In this document: piece by piece, positions 51,320 to 58,906 of the stretch
How positions within the stretch are numbered: the stretch's first letter is position 1
Layout: each line of letters opens with the position of its first letter
NCBI GenBank assembly: GCA_022984795.1
Contig: JALIHJ010000004.1
Coordinates: 186,001 to 250,000 of the forward strand
Direction: 5' to 3'
Source of the DNA: Fabrea salina
Taxonomy: Eukaryota > Ciliophora > Heterotrichea > Heterotrichida > Fabreidae
DNA: 64,000 nt
Translations under genes and position numbers: made by a program
Notes under the pieces: generated by a model
Database searches by the model: none
The model's input: only the letters and a program-made list of their open reading frames with translations
What the model was told of the DNA's origin: nothing

Positions 51320-51658
51320 ATGAGAGTCTTAAGGTTCTTTTCTCGCCGAGTAAAGAAAATTCACAAGCCACAACCCCAGGAAAGCCAAATAGAGAAGCTA
51401 ATGGGGGAGTTCATTGACAAGCAAATAGCCATGGGGAAATCCGAGGAAGAAATCATGAACTATATGTTCGGACCCAACGCAAAAGCAACTTTAGACAGAG
51501 AACTAGCTTCTGACAAAAAAGAACTCGACCTCCAAAAGATCGACATAAAGATACCTGAAGAACTCGAAAGGTACTTTGAAAAAATCACCGACGAAAGAGT
51601 GTCCGAAAACTCAGTTAAAACCTCTCAAAATTTTAACACTAATAATTCTAGATGGTAA
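51320..51658 (+). CDS. Unknown 112-residue protein, possibly mitochondrial
   Basis: The N-terminus MRVLRFFSRRVKKI is basic, hydrophobic and free of acids, like a mitochondrial presequence. The rest is charged helix (EKLMGEFIDKQIAMGKSEEE, PEELERYFEKITDERV) ending in an Asn-rich tail. No domain recognised. The aminopeptidase P gene's preferred ATG begins 2 nt after its TAA; a shared ATG at 51652 inside this gene is also in the downstream frame. Confidence 0.7.
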   Translation: MRVLRFFSRRVKKIHKPQPQESQIEKLMGEFIDKQIAMGKSEEEIMNYMFGPNAKATLDRELASDKKELDLQKIDIKIPEELERYFEKITDERVSENSVKTSQNFNTNNSRW

Positions 51659-51660
51659 AG

Positions 51661-53424
51661 ATGCTCAGAAGGTCCTCTTCCTTTATAGAATCACTTTTAA
51701 CTAGAGTGCGCAACCAAATGCAGCAGCAGGGAGTAAGTGCTTTCTTTCTTCCCCATTCAGATCCCCACCACAATGAGTACTTGTCAGCACATGATATGCG
51801 AATGCCTTTCATATCAGGCTTTTCGGGCTCGGCAGGGTACATGGTGATCACTCACGAAAAGGCCCTTCTGTGGACTGACAGTCGCTACTGGTTGCAGGCT
51901 GAGAACGAACTTTACCCGGGGTGGGAGCTCATGAAAATCGCCCAGGACTCTCCTTACTACGAGTGGGTCATTGAGAACTTGCCAGCTAGCAGTGTGGTAG
52001 GCTTTGACTCAAGCATTGTTCCAGCAAAGTCTGCGAAAGTCCGCACTGAGTACTTCGAAAAAAAGGGGTACACTTTTAAGCCAGTTCCTAACTTTGTGGA
52101 CCAAGTCTGGGAAGAAAGGCCTCCTTTGAGCACTGAAAAAGTGTTTGTGCACGAACTTGAGTACTCTGGACTGAGCGTGGAGGAGAAACTAGGGCAAGTT
52201 TCAGAAAAGATGGGCGAGTGTAGGTACTTACTGGTGACAGCTCTTGACGAAATTGCTTGGGTTCTGAATTTGAGAGGAAACGATGTGGACTACAACCCTG
52301 TGTTTTTTGCTTACTTAGTTGTTGAAAAAACCAACGACCAAGTAATTCCTCACCTTTTCATCAACCAAGAAAAAATAGACTCTGTGAGGGAGCACTTAGC
52401 TTCCACCAAAATACACGAGTACTCCCAAATAACTGAGTTCTTAAGCACCATAGAGGAAAAGGTCTCAGTCAATCCAAACTCTTGCAACCTTTCTTTGTAC
52501 AACTGCATTAAAAACCCCTTTGAACAAGAAGATGACATCACACACATTAAAGCTTGCAAGTCCCAAAGAGAAATCCAAGGCTTCAAAGACTCCCACGTTC
52601 GAGACGGACTAGCTATATGCAGGTACTTTGCGTGGCTTAAAAACGAGCTTCTCCAAAACAACTCTTGGAACGAGTACTCTGGGGCCCAGGTCCTCAAAGA
52701 CTTCAGACTAGCTTCTCCTGTGTGCAAAGGGCCGTCTTTCGAAACTATTTCTTCAGTTGGGCCCAACGCTGCAGTGATCCACTACCGCCCAGACCCAGAA
52801 ACCAGTTCTGAAATCACCACTAAAGAAATCTACCTGCTGGATTCAGGAGGTCACTACTTAGACGGAACCACAGACACTACCAGAACAGTGCACTTTGGGG
52901 AACCTACTGGCTTCGAAAAAGAGTGCTACACTCGTGTGCTTCTAGGAAACCTAGACCTGGAAAGAATGGTTTGGCCTAAAGGGATGACAGGGGCTGATTT
53001 AGACGTGGTAGCTAGAAGAAGACTTTGGGAGAAGTGTTTGAATTACGGACATGGAACTGGGCATGGAGTTGGTTACTTCTTGAACGTGCACGAAGGCCCC
53101 CACGGGATCTCTAGAGGAAGAACTTTGCCTTTGAAAGAAGGAATGATTACATCCAATGAACCTGGTTACTACGAACCACATAACTTCGGGATTAGGATTG
53201 AAAACATGATGTATGTAGCTCCTAAAAATGAGAAGTTTTACTGTTTTGAGAACTTAACTATGGTTCCCTACGATAAAAACTTGATTGACAAAACTCTACT
53301 GAGTCAAGCTGACCTTGACTATATCAACGAGTACCATAGAAAAGTTCATGCTACTCTTTCGCCACTGATCGAAGACCAAGTAACTCAAAACTGGTTGGAC
53401 GAAGCTACATCTCCATTAGAGTAA
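51661..53424 (+). CDS. X-prolyl aminopeptidase (aminopeptidase P, XPNPEP1-like)
   Basis: 587 residues from ATG 51661 (51652 adds three residues and overlaps the previous gene). Creatinase-like N-terminal domains (FFLPHSDPHHNEYLSAHDMR, SGFSGSAGYMVITHEKALLW, TALDEIAWVLNLRGNDV) precede the M24B pita-bread domain. Its metal ligands are visible: two Asp in DSGGHYLDGTTDTTRTVHFG, His in HGTGHGVGYFLNVHEGP, Glu in TSNEPGYYEPHNFG and Glu in RIENMMYV. Length and motifs fit cytosolic XPNPEP1 (623 in human). It removes an N-terminal residue before proline. TAA abuts the opposing stop. Confidence 0.97.
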   Translation: MLRRSSSFIESLLTRVRNQMQQQGVSAFFLPHSDPHHNEYLSAHDMRMPFISGFSGSAGYMVITHEKALLWTDSRYWLQAENELYPGWELMKIAQDSPYYEWVIENLPASSVVGFDSSIVPAKSAKVRTEYFEKKGYTFKPVPNFVDQVWEERPPLSTEKVFVHELEYSGLSVEEKLGQVSEKMGECRYLLVTALDEIAWVLNLRGNDVDYNPVFFAYLVVEKTNDQVIPHLFINQEKIDSVREHLASTKIHEYSQITEFLSTIEEKVSVNPNSCNLSLYNCIKNPFEQEDDITHIKACKSQREIQGFKDSHVRDGLAICRYFAWLKNELLQNNSWNEYSGAQVLKDFRLASPVCKGPSFETISSVGPNAAVIHYRPDPETSSEITTKEIYLLDSGGHYLDGTTDTTRTVHFGEPTGFEKECYTRVLLGNLDLERMVWPKGMTGADLDVVARRRLWEKCLNYGHGTGHGVGYFLNVHEGPHGISRGRTLPLKEGMITSNEPGYYEPHNFGIRIENMMYVAPKNEKFYCFENLTMVPYDKNLIDKTLLSQADLDYINEYHRKVHATLSPLIEDQVTQNWLDEATSPLE

Positions 53425-53733
53425 TTAGTGATCATGTTTTTTGTGGCTTGGGTTGCGGTGATGAGCACCTTCTTCGCCTTCTTTGGTTTCGTCAACTACT
53501 TTGTCCCTCCTTTTTTGGAATTCTTTTTCATTTTTAGAGGCCTTTTGTCTGATTTCCCTGACTTTTTCTTTGGCATTTTCAAGGGTGTCTTTGGCTTTTT
53601 GTTTGATGTCATTGTAGCTTGTAAATAGCCAGTAGTCTCTGTACACTGCTTGGGTAGAATATTTACAAGTCCCAAGTAAAGACTTAGGAACACTTCTGGT
53701 CCAAAATCCCATTCTGACAAGAACAGCTTCCAT
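53425..53733 (-). CDS. Unknown 102-residue amphipathic protein
   Basis: An N-terminus resembling a mitochondrial presequence (MEAVLVRMGFWTRSVPKSLL) is followed by a Lys/Glu helix (KDTLENAKEKVREIRQKASK) reminiscent of LEA or apolipoprotein-like 11-mer helices, and a His-rich end (HHRNPSHKKHDH). No firm family. Its ATG is 5 nt from the ATG of the divergent gene and its stop abuts that of aminopeptidase P, so it has no private flanking DNA at all. Confidence 0.7.
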   Translation of the reverse strand: MEAVLVRMGFWTRSVPKSLLGTCKYSTQAVYRDYWLFTSYNDIKQKAKDTLENAKEKVREIRQKASKNEKEFQKRRDKVVDETKEGEEGAHHRNPSHKKHDH

Positions 53734-53741
53734 TTATAATG
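53731..53741. promoter_or_regulatory. Bidirectional start element CATTTATAATG
   Basis: Minus-strand ATG at 53733-53731 and plus-strand ATG at 53739-53741 with TTATA between; identical to 29637-29647. Confidence 0.7.
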
Positions 53742-54191
53742 GTAGTTAACAAAGTATACTACAAACAAGTAGCCTGTGTGGGGGGCAGGTACTTTAGCAT
53801 TTACTCCCCAACTACTGAATACACTATAGGGCAGGAACTGCACCAAGAAGCACTCCCTAACCATTCAGGAGGATTCTATGTTTACAGCAAGTTGGAGGAT
53901 GCAGTAATGGCAAAGCTACCCCGAAAAGGCCTTTATGCATCCCCCAGAAGAGTCCTAGAGGTTTTAGCCTGGGGAAAGTCAATTAAATACCCAAATGGAA
54001 AAATAGCTTTTTCTTCAGTGATGCCACTTAGAGACATTGGAATGCCTAAAGGGTACCTAGCAGTCTCTAAAGCATCTCCTTTGCCAAAGAAAGCTAAACC
54101 TCTTTGTGCCAAGCAAGAGACTCAGAGGCTCTACGAAGAAGTGCAGGAATTAGAAGCTATGGCCAAAAAAATGGGAATAGAATTTAATTAA
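53739..54191 (+). CDS. Unknown 150-residue protein
   Basis: A compact beta-rich N-terminal half: YYKQVACVGGRYFSIYSPTT, SGGFYVYSKLEDAV, then RRVLEVLAWGKSIKYPNGK with a helical C-terminus (RLYEEVQELEAMAKKMGI). The pattern 'SGGFYVY ... VLxVxxWGxxxxYxNGKxAxS' looks like a small conserved domain of protists, but I have no name for it. The last codons overlap the opposing zinc-finger gene: the two stop codons share two bases (TTAA). Confidence 0.7.
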   Translation: MVVNKVYYKQVACVGGRYFSIYSPTTEYTIGQELHQEALPNHSGGFYVYSKLEDAVMAKLPRKGLYASPRRVLEVLAWGKSIKYPNGKIAFSSVMPLRDIGMPKGYLAVSKASPLPKKAKPLCAKQETQRLYEEVQELEAMAKKMGIEFN

Positions 54192-55258
54192 GAGCTAACG
54201 TGAGTTTTTTGGTGTGCAAGCAACTGATATTTTTCATTGAACTTCTTGCCGCAGTAACTGCATAAGTAAACACTTTTTTGCCTACCGTGAGTAACTATGT
54301 GCTTATTTAGACTAGGCTTGGTTATAAAGCCTTTTTGGCACACTAAACATTTGTATGGTTTTTCTTCACTATGAGATAAACTGTGTTGCCTGAGTTTGGA
54401 TGGAGTTACAAAGCTTTTCTCACATACTGAGCACTTGTGTGGTTTTTCTTCACTGTGAGTTAGAATGTGTAGCCTGAGTTTTTCTTTGGTTACAAAGCAT
54501 TTTTCGCAGGTTGGGCACTTGTGGGGTTTTTCTCCATTGTGGGTCATCATGTGATTTTTTAGAGTCTGTTTTCGTGTAAATTCTTTTCCACATAAAGAAC
54601 ACTGGTGTTCTTTGTTTGGATTGTGGACTTTCATGTGGCGGTTCAGCCTATAGTTAGATGCAAATCCCTTTCCACAAACAAAGCAAGAATATGACTTTTC
54701 ATTGTGAGTCAGACTGTGGGTGGTTAAAAGTTTTTTAGTTCTAAACTCCTTTTTGCACACATTACACTGGTAAGGCTTTTCTCCAGTGTGAATCAGCATG
54801 TGCTCTTTAAGCTTGTAATTGATTGAAAAGTTTTTTCCACACACTGAACACTGATTTTGCTTTTCTCCAGTGTGAACTAAAAAATGTCTTTTCAAAAGGT
54901 AGTTCTCAACAAACTCTTTTTCGCACACTGAACACTTGTACTCCTTCTTCGCGCCGTGAATTACCATGTGGCGCTTCAAGCGAGGAGCTGTCAAAAACCC
55001 TTTTTGGCATATAAGGCACTTATGGGGCTTTTCTCCAAGATGGCTTAAAATATGATGTTTTAACTGGGTATTTTGCTTAAAAGCTTTTCCGCACCCTTCA
55101 AAGTTGCAAACGTAGCTAGGTTCTTCATGGAGTTTTTTGTGCTTGCTTAAAGATTTTGCGTTAGCAAGCACTTTACCGCACACTGGACAAACAGAGTTGC
55201 CTTCTGAAGTTGTTTCAGTCCACCATTCATCAAAGACCAAAAAGGGGGGAGTCTCCAT
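54188..55258 (-). CDS. Twelve-finger C2H2 zinc-finger protein
   Basis: 356 residues consisting almost only of C2H2 fingers, about twelve, from CPVCGKVLANAKSLSKHKKLH near residue 20 to CSYCGKKFNEKYQLLAHQKTH at the end. Most are joined by TGEKP-like linkers (HTGEKPYQCNVC, HSEEKPHKCSVC). The first is followed by a YVCNFEGCGKAF finger with a C-x4-C spacing. Such arrays bind DNA with long sites. Long KRAB-like arrays are typical of animals and unusual in ciliates. The ATG follows tttattaa; ornithine aminotransferase lies 12 nt upstream on the same strand. Confidence 0.94.
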   Translation of the reverse strand: METPPFLVFDEWWTETTSEGNSVCPVCGKVLANAKSLSKHKKLHEEPSYVCNFEGCGKAFKQNTQLKHHILSHLGEKPHKCLICQKGFLTAPRLKRHMVIHGAKKEYKCSVCEKEFVENYLLKRHFLVHTGEKQNQCSVCGKNFSINYKLKEHMLIHTGEKPYQCNVCKKEFRTKKLLTTHSLTHNEKSYSCFVCGKGFASNYRLNRHMKVHNPNKEHQCSLCGKEFTRKQTLKNHMMTHNGEKPHKCPTCEKCFVTKEKLRLHILTHSEEKPHKCSVCEKSFVTPSKLRQHSLSHSEEKPYKCLVCQKGFITKPSLNKHIVTHGRQKSVYLCSYCGKKFNEKYQLLAHQKTHVSS

Positions 55259-55270
55259 TTAATAAATGTA

Positions 55271-56518
55271 TTACTTATACTCTCTAAGGACTCTGTGAAT
55301 GATATCCAAAGCTTGGTGCACTTCTTTTTCTTTGATCACAAGTGGAGGCGTGAACCTTATAATGTTCCCGTGGGTAGGTTTGGATAGCAACCCGTTCTCA
55401 GCAAGTTTCATGCACACGTCCCAGGCATCGAAACCCTTAGTCTCTATTTCAATAGCGTTCATCAGTCCTTTTCCTCGGATGTCTGTCACAAAGTGCTCTT
55501 TTTGAGCCTCAAGTCCTTTTCTGAAGAGTTCTCCCATCTTCAAAGAGTTCTCAATAAGGCCTTCTTCAAAAACCACGTCTAGGGCTGCTTGGAGGACTCT
55601 GCACGCCAAAGGGTTCCCTCCAAAAGTGGACCCATGGGAGCCTGGCACAAGCACGTCCATCACTTGGCTGTCTGCAAGCACTGCCGAAATAGGCAACAAA
55701 CCCCCTGAAAGTGACTTAGCGAGAGTAACCATGTCTGGGCGAACATTTTCCCAGTCACAAGCAAGTAGTTTTCCGCACCTGCCAATTCCTACTTGGATTT
55801 CGTCAGCAACCATAAGGACGTTTTTCTTTTTGGTGAGTTCCCTTACCTTTTTCAAGTACCCGTCTTTAGGAAGCTTCACCCCAGCTTCTCCCTGAATTGG
55901 CTCCATAATAAAAGCTGCTACGTTTGGGTTTTCCAAAGCTTTTTCAAGTGCACTTATGTCGTCATAAGGAATTATCTCAAAGTTAAGTCCTCCAAAGGGT
56001 CCGAAGTGCTTGTACCTGTCAGGGTCGTCGCTTGAAGCACAAGCTGAAATGCTTCTCCCCCAGAAGTTTTCGCTTGGAAACAGAACTACTGCTTCGTTGT
56101 CTGGAACTCCTTTGACCTCGTAAGCCCAGCGTCTTGCTATCTTCACAGCTGAGTCCACAGCTTCAACTCCTGAATTCATTAGCAATGCTTTTTCGTAGTT
56201 GAATATGCTGCAAAGGTACTCTTCAGCTTGTCCCAGCAAGTTGTTGTGGAAGGCTCTGCTTGTGGTAGTAAGAGTAGAGGCTTGCTGAACTAAGGCTTCA
56301 ACTATCTTAGGGTGGCAGTGTCCTTGGTTGACTGCAGAGTATCCAGCCAAAAAGTCCAAGTACTGCTTTCCGCCTACGTCGTACAGGTGAACTCCAGACC
56401 CTTTAGAAATAACTACAGGTACGGGGTGATAGTTATGTGCCCCATACTTAAGTTCTTTCTCTATAAAAAATTCACCTCCTTTTGACAAGCTTGTGGCGAA
56501 TGTTCTGAAAGCTTTCAT
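55271..56518 (-). CDS. OAT: Ornithine aminotransferase
   Basis: 415 residues. A class III PLP aminotransferase: the Schiff-base Lys is K268 (VTLAKSLSGG), the PLP-phosphate loop is NSGVEAVDSA (115-124), and VADEIQVGIGRCGK carries the Asp contacting the pyridine N. YGAHNYHPVPVVISKGSGVH and FNNLLGQ-like FHNNLLGQAEEY are specific to OAT. The basic start MKAFRTFATSLSKG suggests mitochondrial import. It interconverts ornithine and glutamate semialdehyde, linking arginine, proline and glutamate metabolism. Confidence 0.97.
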   Translation of the reverse strand: MKAFRTFATSLSKGGEFFIEKELKYGAHNYHPVPVVISKGSGVHLYDVGGKQYLDFLAGYSAVNQGHCHPKIVEALVQQASTLTTTSRAFHNNLLGQAEEYLCSIFNYEKALLMNSGVEAVDSAVKIARRWAYEVKGVPDNEAVVLFPSENFWGRSISACASSDDPDRYKHFGPFGGLNFEIIPYDDISALEKALENPNVAAFIMEPIQGEAGVKLPKDGYLKKVRELTKKKNVLMVADEIQVGIGRCGKLLACDWENVRPDMVTLAKSLSGGLLPISAVLADSQVMDVLVPGSHGSTFGGNPLACRVLQAALDVVFEEGLIENSLKMGELFRKGLEAQKEHFVTDIRGKGLMNAIEIETKGFDAWDVCMKLAENGLLSKPTHGNIIRFTPPLVIKEKEVHQALDIIHRVLREYK

Positions 56519-56531
56519 ATTTAAATGTTAA

Positions 56532-57011
56532 CTAATGCTTCTTCTTCTTCTTACCAAAACACTTTTTACAAGGTTTTCCTTTTTTGGCGTTGACTCCTGT
56601 ACCGTGACACTTGTGACAGTTAGGATTTGCTCTTTGGCCTTGTCCTTGAGGATGTTGTCCGTAGGATTGTTGGGGCTGTCCAGGCATGTACGAACCTGGA
56701 GGAGCTTGGCTGTAGGGGCCTTGCTGATAATATTGCTGAGGAGGCATGTATGAACCCTGAGGTCCCATTTGGGGCTGTGCTGGAGGTCCCATGTGAGGTG
56801 CTCCCGGAGGTGGGTACATCATTGGGGGTGCTCCTGAAGGTGGATAACCCATAGGAGGTCCCATAGGAGGCCCGGGATACGGAGGTCCTTGGGGTTGCAT
56901 AGGTGGTGGGTATGCCCCAGGGGGAGGCATTGATCCCGGTGGCATATTTTGGGGGGGATATTGGGGATACCCCGGTGGAGGAGGTCCTCCAGGTGGTTGG
57001 TTAGGGTACAT
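56532..57011 (-). CDS. Pro/Gly-rich protein with a DnaJ-like zinc motif at its C-terminus
   Basis: 159 residues. The first 125 are a low-complexity PPG/MPP/QPYG sequence (annexin-XI or calcyclin-like tails are similar). At the end come two CxxCxG motifs (CHKCHGTG and CKKCFGKK), the arrangement of half a DnaJ Cys-rich domain, then poly-Lys. It may be an extended zinc-ribbon adapter that phase-separates (inference). TAG stop, ATG after taataaat. Confidence 0.82.
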   Translation of the reverse strand: MYPNQPPGGPPPPGYPQYPPQNMPPGSMPPPGAYPPPMQPQGPPYPGPPMGPPMGYPPSGAPPMMYPPPGAPHMGPPAQPQMGPQGSYMPPQQYYQQGPYSQAPPGSYMPGQPQQSYGQHPQGQGQRANPNCHKCHGTGVNAKKGKPCKKCFGKKKKKH

Positions 57012-57046
57012 ATTTATTACAACTTACATAATATTTAATAATTACA

Positions 57047-58294
57047 TTATACAAGTTCTTCATCATCACTTGTTTCGGGTTTGGTTAACCTTTTAGCGGG
57101 GGTTTTGAGTTGTCTTTCGTAGTCCCTTTTTGCTTTTTCGTACTCAAACCTTTTGTTCGGAAAGTGGTAAAGCAAGATTTCGTGGTAGAGCAAGTCTTTT
57201 AAGTCCCTCATGCTTAAAAGTTGTCTTTCGTACTCAAAGTCAAACATGGACACAGGATCAGCAATAGGCTCATCCTCAGGGTAGTGCAAAGCAGACAAGT
57301 AAGGGTGTCTGAGGGCGTCCTCAACAGAGATTCTTTTGTCGGGATTAAAAAGCAGCATCTTTCTGAGCAAGTCCAAAGCAAGGGGGTTAGCGTGTCGGAA
57401 CATTTGGTCAAAAGACCTCCCCTGACGTCTGGGCATCCGTAGAACTTTTTCCCTAGCCCTGGCTGTAGGAATGCACTCTATGTCTTCTTCTGAAGGAGTG
57501 CCTATTAAGTTGAAGATCAACTCTAGTTGGTGACTAGAGTCGCTCCCTGGAAGTAATGGCTTTCTTTGAAGGATCTCCCCAAATATACACCCTACCGACC
57601 ACATATCTACAGCTGTTGTGTAGCGTTTAAAGGTCAGAAGCAGCTCAGGTGCTCTGTACCAGCGAGTGGCTACATAGTCGGTCATTTGTGTAGCTCTTAC
57701 TTTGAGTTCACTGATGCAAGGTCTGGCCAGTCCGAAGTCGCATATCTTTAAGTCACAGTTTGAGTTAACTAGCAAGTTCCTAGGCTTAAGGTCTCTGTGG
57801 AGGATTTGTGCAGAGTGCATGTACTTCATGCCTCTCAATAATTGGTAAAGGAAGAACTGGCAATGCTCGTCGGACAAAGGCTGGGGCGACTTGATGATTG
57901 AGCTTAAGTCGGTTTCCATCAACTCTGCGACTACGTAGATCTCGTTGAAGTCTTCTTTTGACTGGGGAAGTTGGATAGTTTCTATCTTGATGATGTTTTC
58001 ATGGCTTAGCAAACGCATGATTTTGAGTTCGCGCAGAGTGCGTTTGGTGAAAGTGGAGTGCTCAAAAGCCTTTTCTATCTTTTTGATAGCTACAACTCTG
58101 CCAGAAACTTTGTCTCGGGCAGATACCACTACTCCGTAAGCCCCGCTTCCTAGAGTGTCTAGGATTTCGTACCTTTCGTCCACAAAGAAGTTAGATCCCA
58201 TGACTTTGGACGCTTTTCTTTTGGCTGAACTAGGACCTCCTACTGCTGAGTAGGAATACTGATTGTGTGAGTTTGTTCTTGTAAACAGGGACAT
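57047..58294 (-). CDS. MAP kinase with a TDY activation motif
   Basis: 415 residues from ATG 58294. Kinase features: glycine loop GSGAYGVV (49-56), Lys71 (AIKK), HRDLKPRN (166-173), DFG (186-188) and the phosphorylation lip QMTDYVATRWYRAPE with T205-D206-Y207. The MAPK insert region (about 255-300) and a C-terminal extension without further domain follow. TDY is found in plant group-D MAPKs and in several protist MAPKs, whereas animal ERKs use TEY. All catalytic residues are present, so it is expected to be activated by dual phosphorylation. A 227-nt divergent spacer precedes it. Confidence 0.95.
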   Translation of the reverse strand: MSLFTRTNSHNQYSYSAVGGPSSAKRKASKVMGSNFFVDERYEILDTLGSGAYGVVVSARDKVSGRVVAIKKIEKAFEHSTFTKRTLRELKIMRLLSHENIIKIETIQLPQSKEDFNEIYVVAELMETDLSSIIKSPQPLSDEHCQFFLYQLLRGMKYMHSAQILHRDLKPRNLLVNSNCDLKICDFGLARPCISELKVRATQMTDYVATRWYRAPELLLTFKRYTTAVDMWSVGCIFGEILQRKPLLPGSDSSHQLELIFNLIGTPSEEDIECIPTARAREKVLRMPRRQGRSFDQMFRHANPLALDLLRKMLLFNPDKRISVEDALRHPYLSALHYPEDEPIADPVSMFDFEYERQLLSMRDLKDLLYHEILLYHFPNKRFEYEKAKRDYERQLKTPAKRLTKPETSDDEELV

Positions 58295-58521
58295 ATTGTA
58301 TATAAGCAAGGCTGTATAGGAAACCGATATAAGTTTTTAGCAGCTCACCTAATCCGACTTATTCAGGGTACTCTAAAAGTACGCTTAAGTTTAACTTGCA
58401 GTTGAACTCCAAAAGACCTTTATGAATCAACCTGGCACTAAAGCCATTTATCGCGGTTAAATTCGAATTAAAAAGCACATTCTTAACTAACCCGAAATAC
58501 TTAGGCGGGAGTAATTATAGT
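58295..58521. promoter_or_regulatory. 227-nt divergent promoter region (MAPK and homeodomain-like gene)
   Basis: The longest divergent spacer in the window. It has mixed composition with TATA-like stretches near both starts (tatataagc on the MAPK side, gtaattatagt on the other) and a ggcgggag at about 58505. No gene was found inside. It probably carries control sites for both genes. Confidence 0.5.
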
Positions 58522-58905
58522 ATGTTAGAGTCAGGCTTGAAATCCCCCTCCGAACAGTCAAGTTACTCCACAGACTTCAACACTCCTGTAAAGCGCCAAA
58601 AAAAGTCGCCAGGCCAACTAAACACCTTAAAAAAGGCTTTAAGGCACAAACAAACCTGGACTCAAGAAGACATGCTGCAGCTAAGCGAGGCAACTGGGCT
58701 GAACAGACTGCAAGTTTACAAGTGGTACTGGGACCAAAAACAAAAAAGGGTAGCTAAAAAACTATTCCAGTCCAACTTGACTTCTAAAGAAATACTTCCA
58801 GCTGATCCTTTGGACCAGGACTTGCAGTTAGTTCTTGCAAGCTACCGTTCAAGAATGGCCAAAGTTGACACCTTTAAGTATTTTAATTTAAACCAGTTAG
58901 GTTAA
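58522..58905 (+). CDS. Homeodomain-like protein
   Basis: 127 residues. Residues about 24-80 have the three-helix homeodomain shape: a basic arm KRQKKS, helix 1 GQLNTLKKALRHKQTW, helix 2 EDMLQLSEATG and helix 3 NRLQVYKWYWDQKQKRVAKK. In helix 3, W68 matches invariant W48 and Y69 the F49, but the invariant N51 of WFxN is Asp71 (WYWD). DNA binding is likely but altered. True homeoboxes are rare in ciliates. Its TAA is one base from the opposing gene. Confidence 0.72.
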   Translation: MLESGLKSPSEQSSYSTDFNTPVKRQKKSPGQLNTLKKALRHKQTWTQEDMLQLSEATGLNRLQVYKWYWDQKQKRVAKKLFQSNLTSKEILPADPLDQDLQLVLASYRSRMAKVDTFKYFNLNQLG

Positions 58906-58906
58906 G

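Noticed and set aside
51652-51660. GTAAAGATGCTCAG near the aminopeptidase P start as a 14-nt intron joining two genes.
   Set aside because: Removal creates a TGA stop at the junction; length and position 10 do not fit the other introns.
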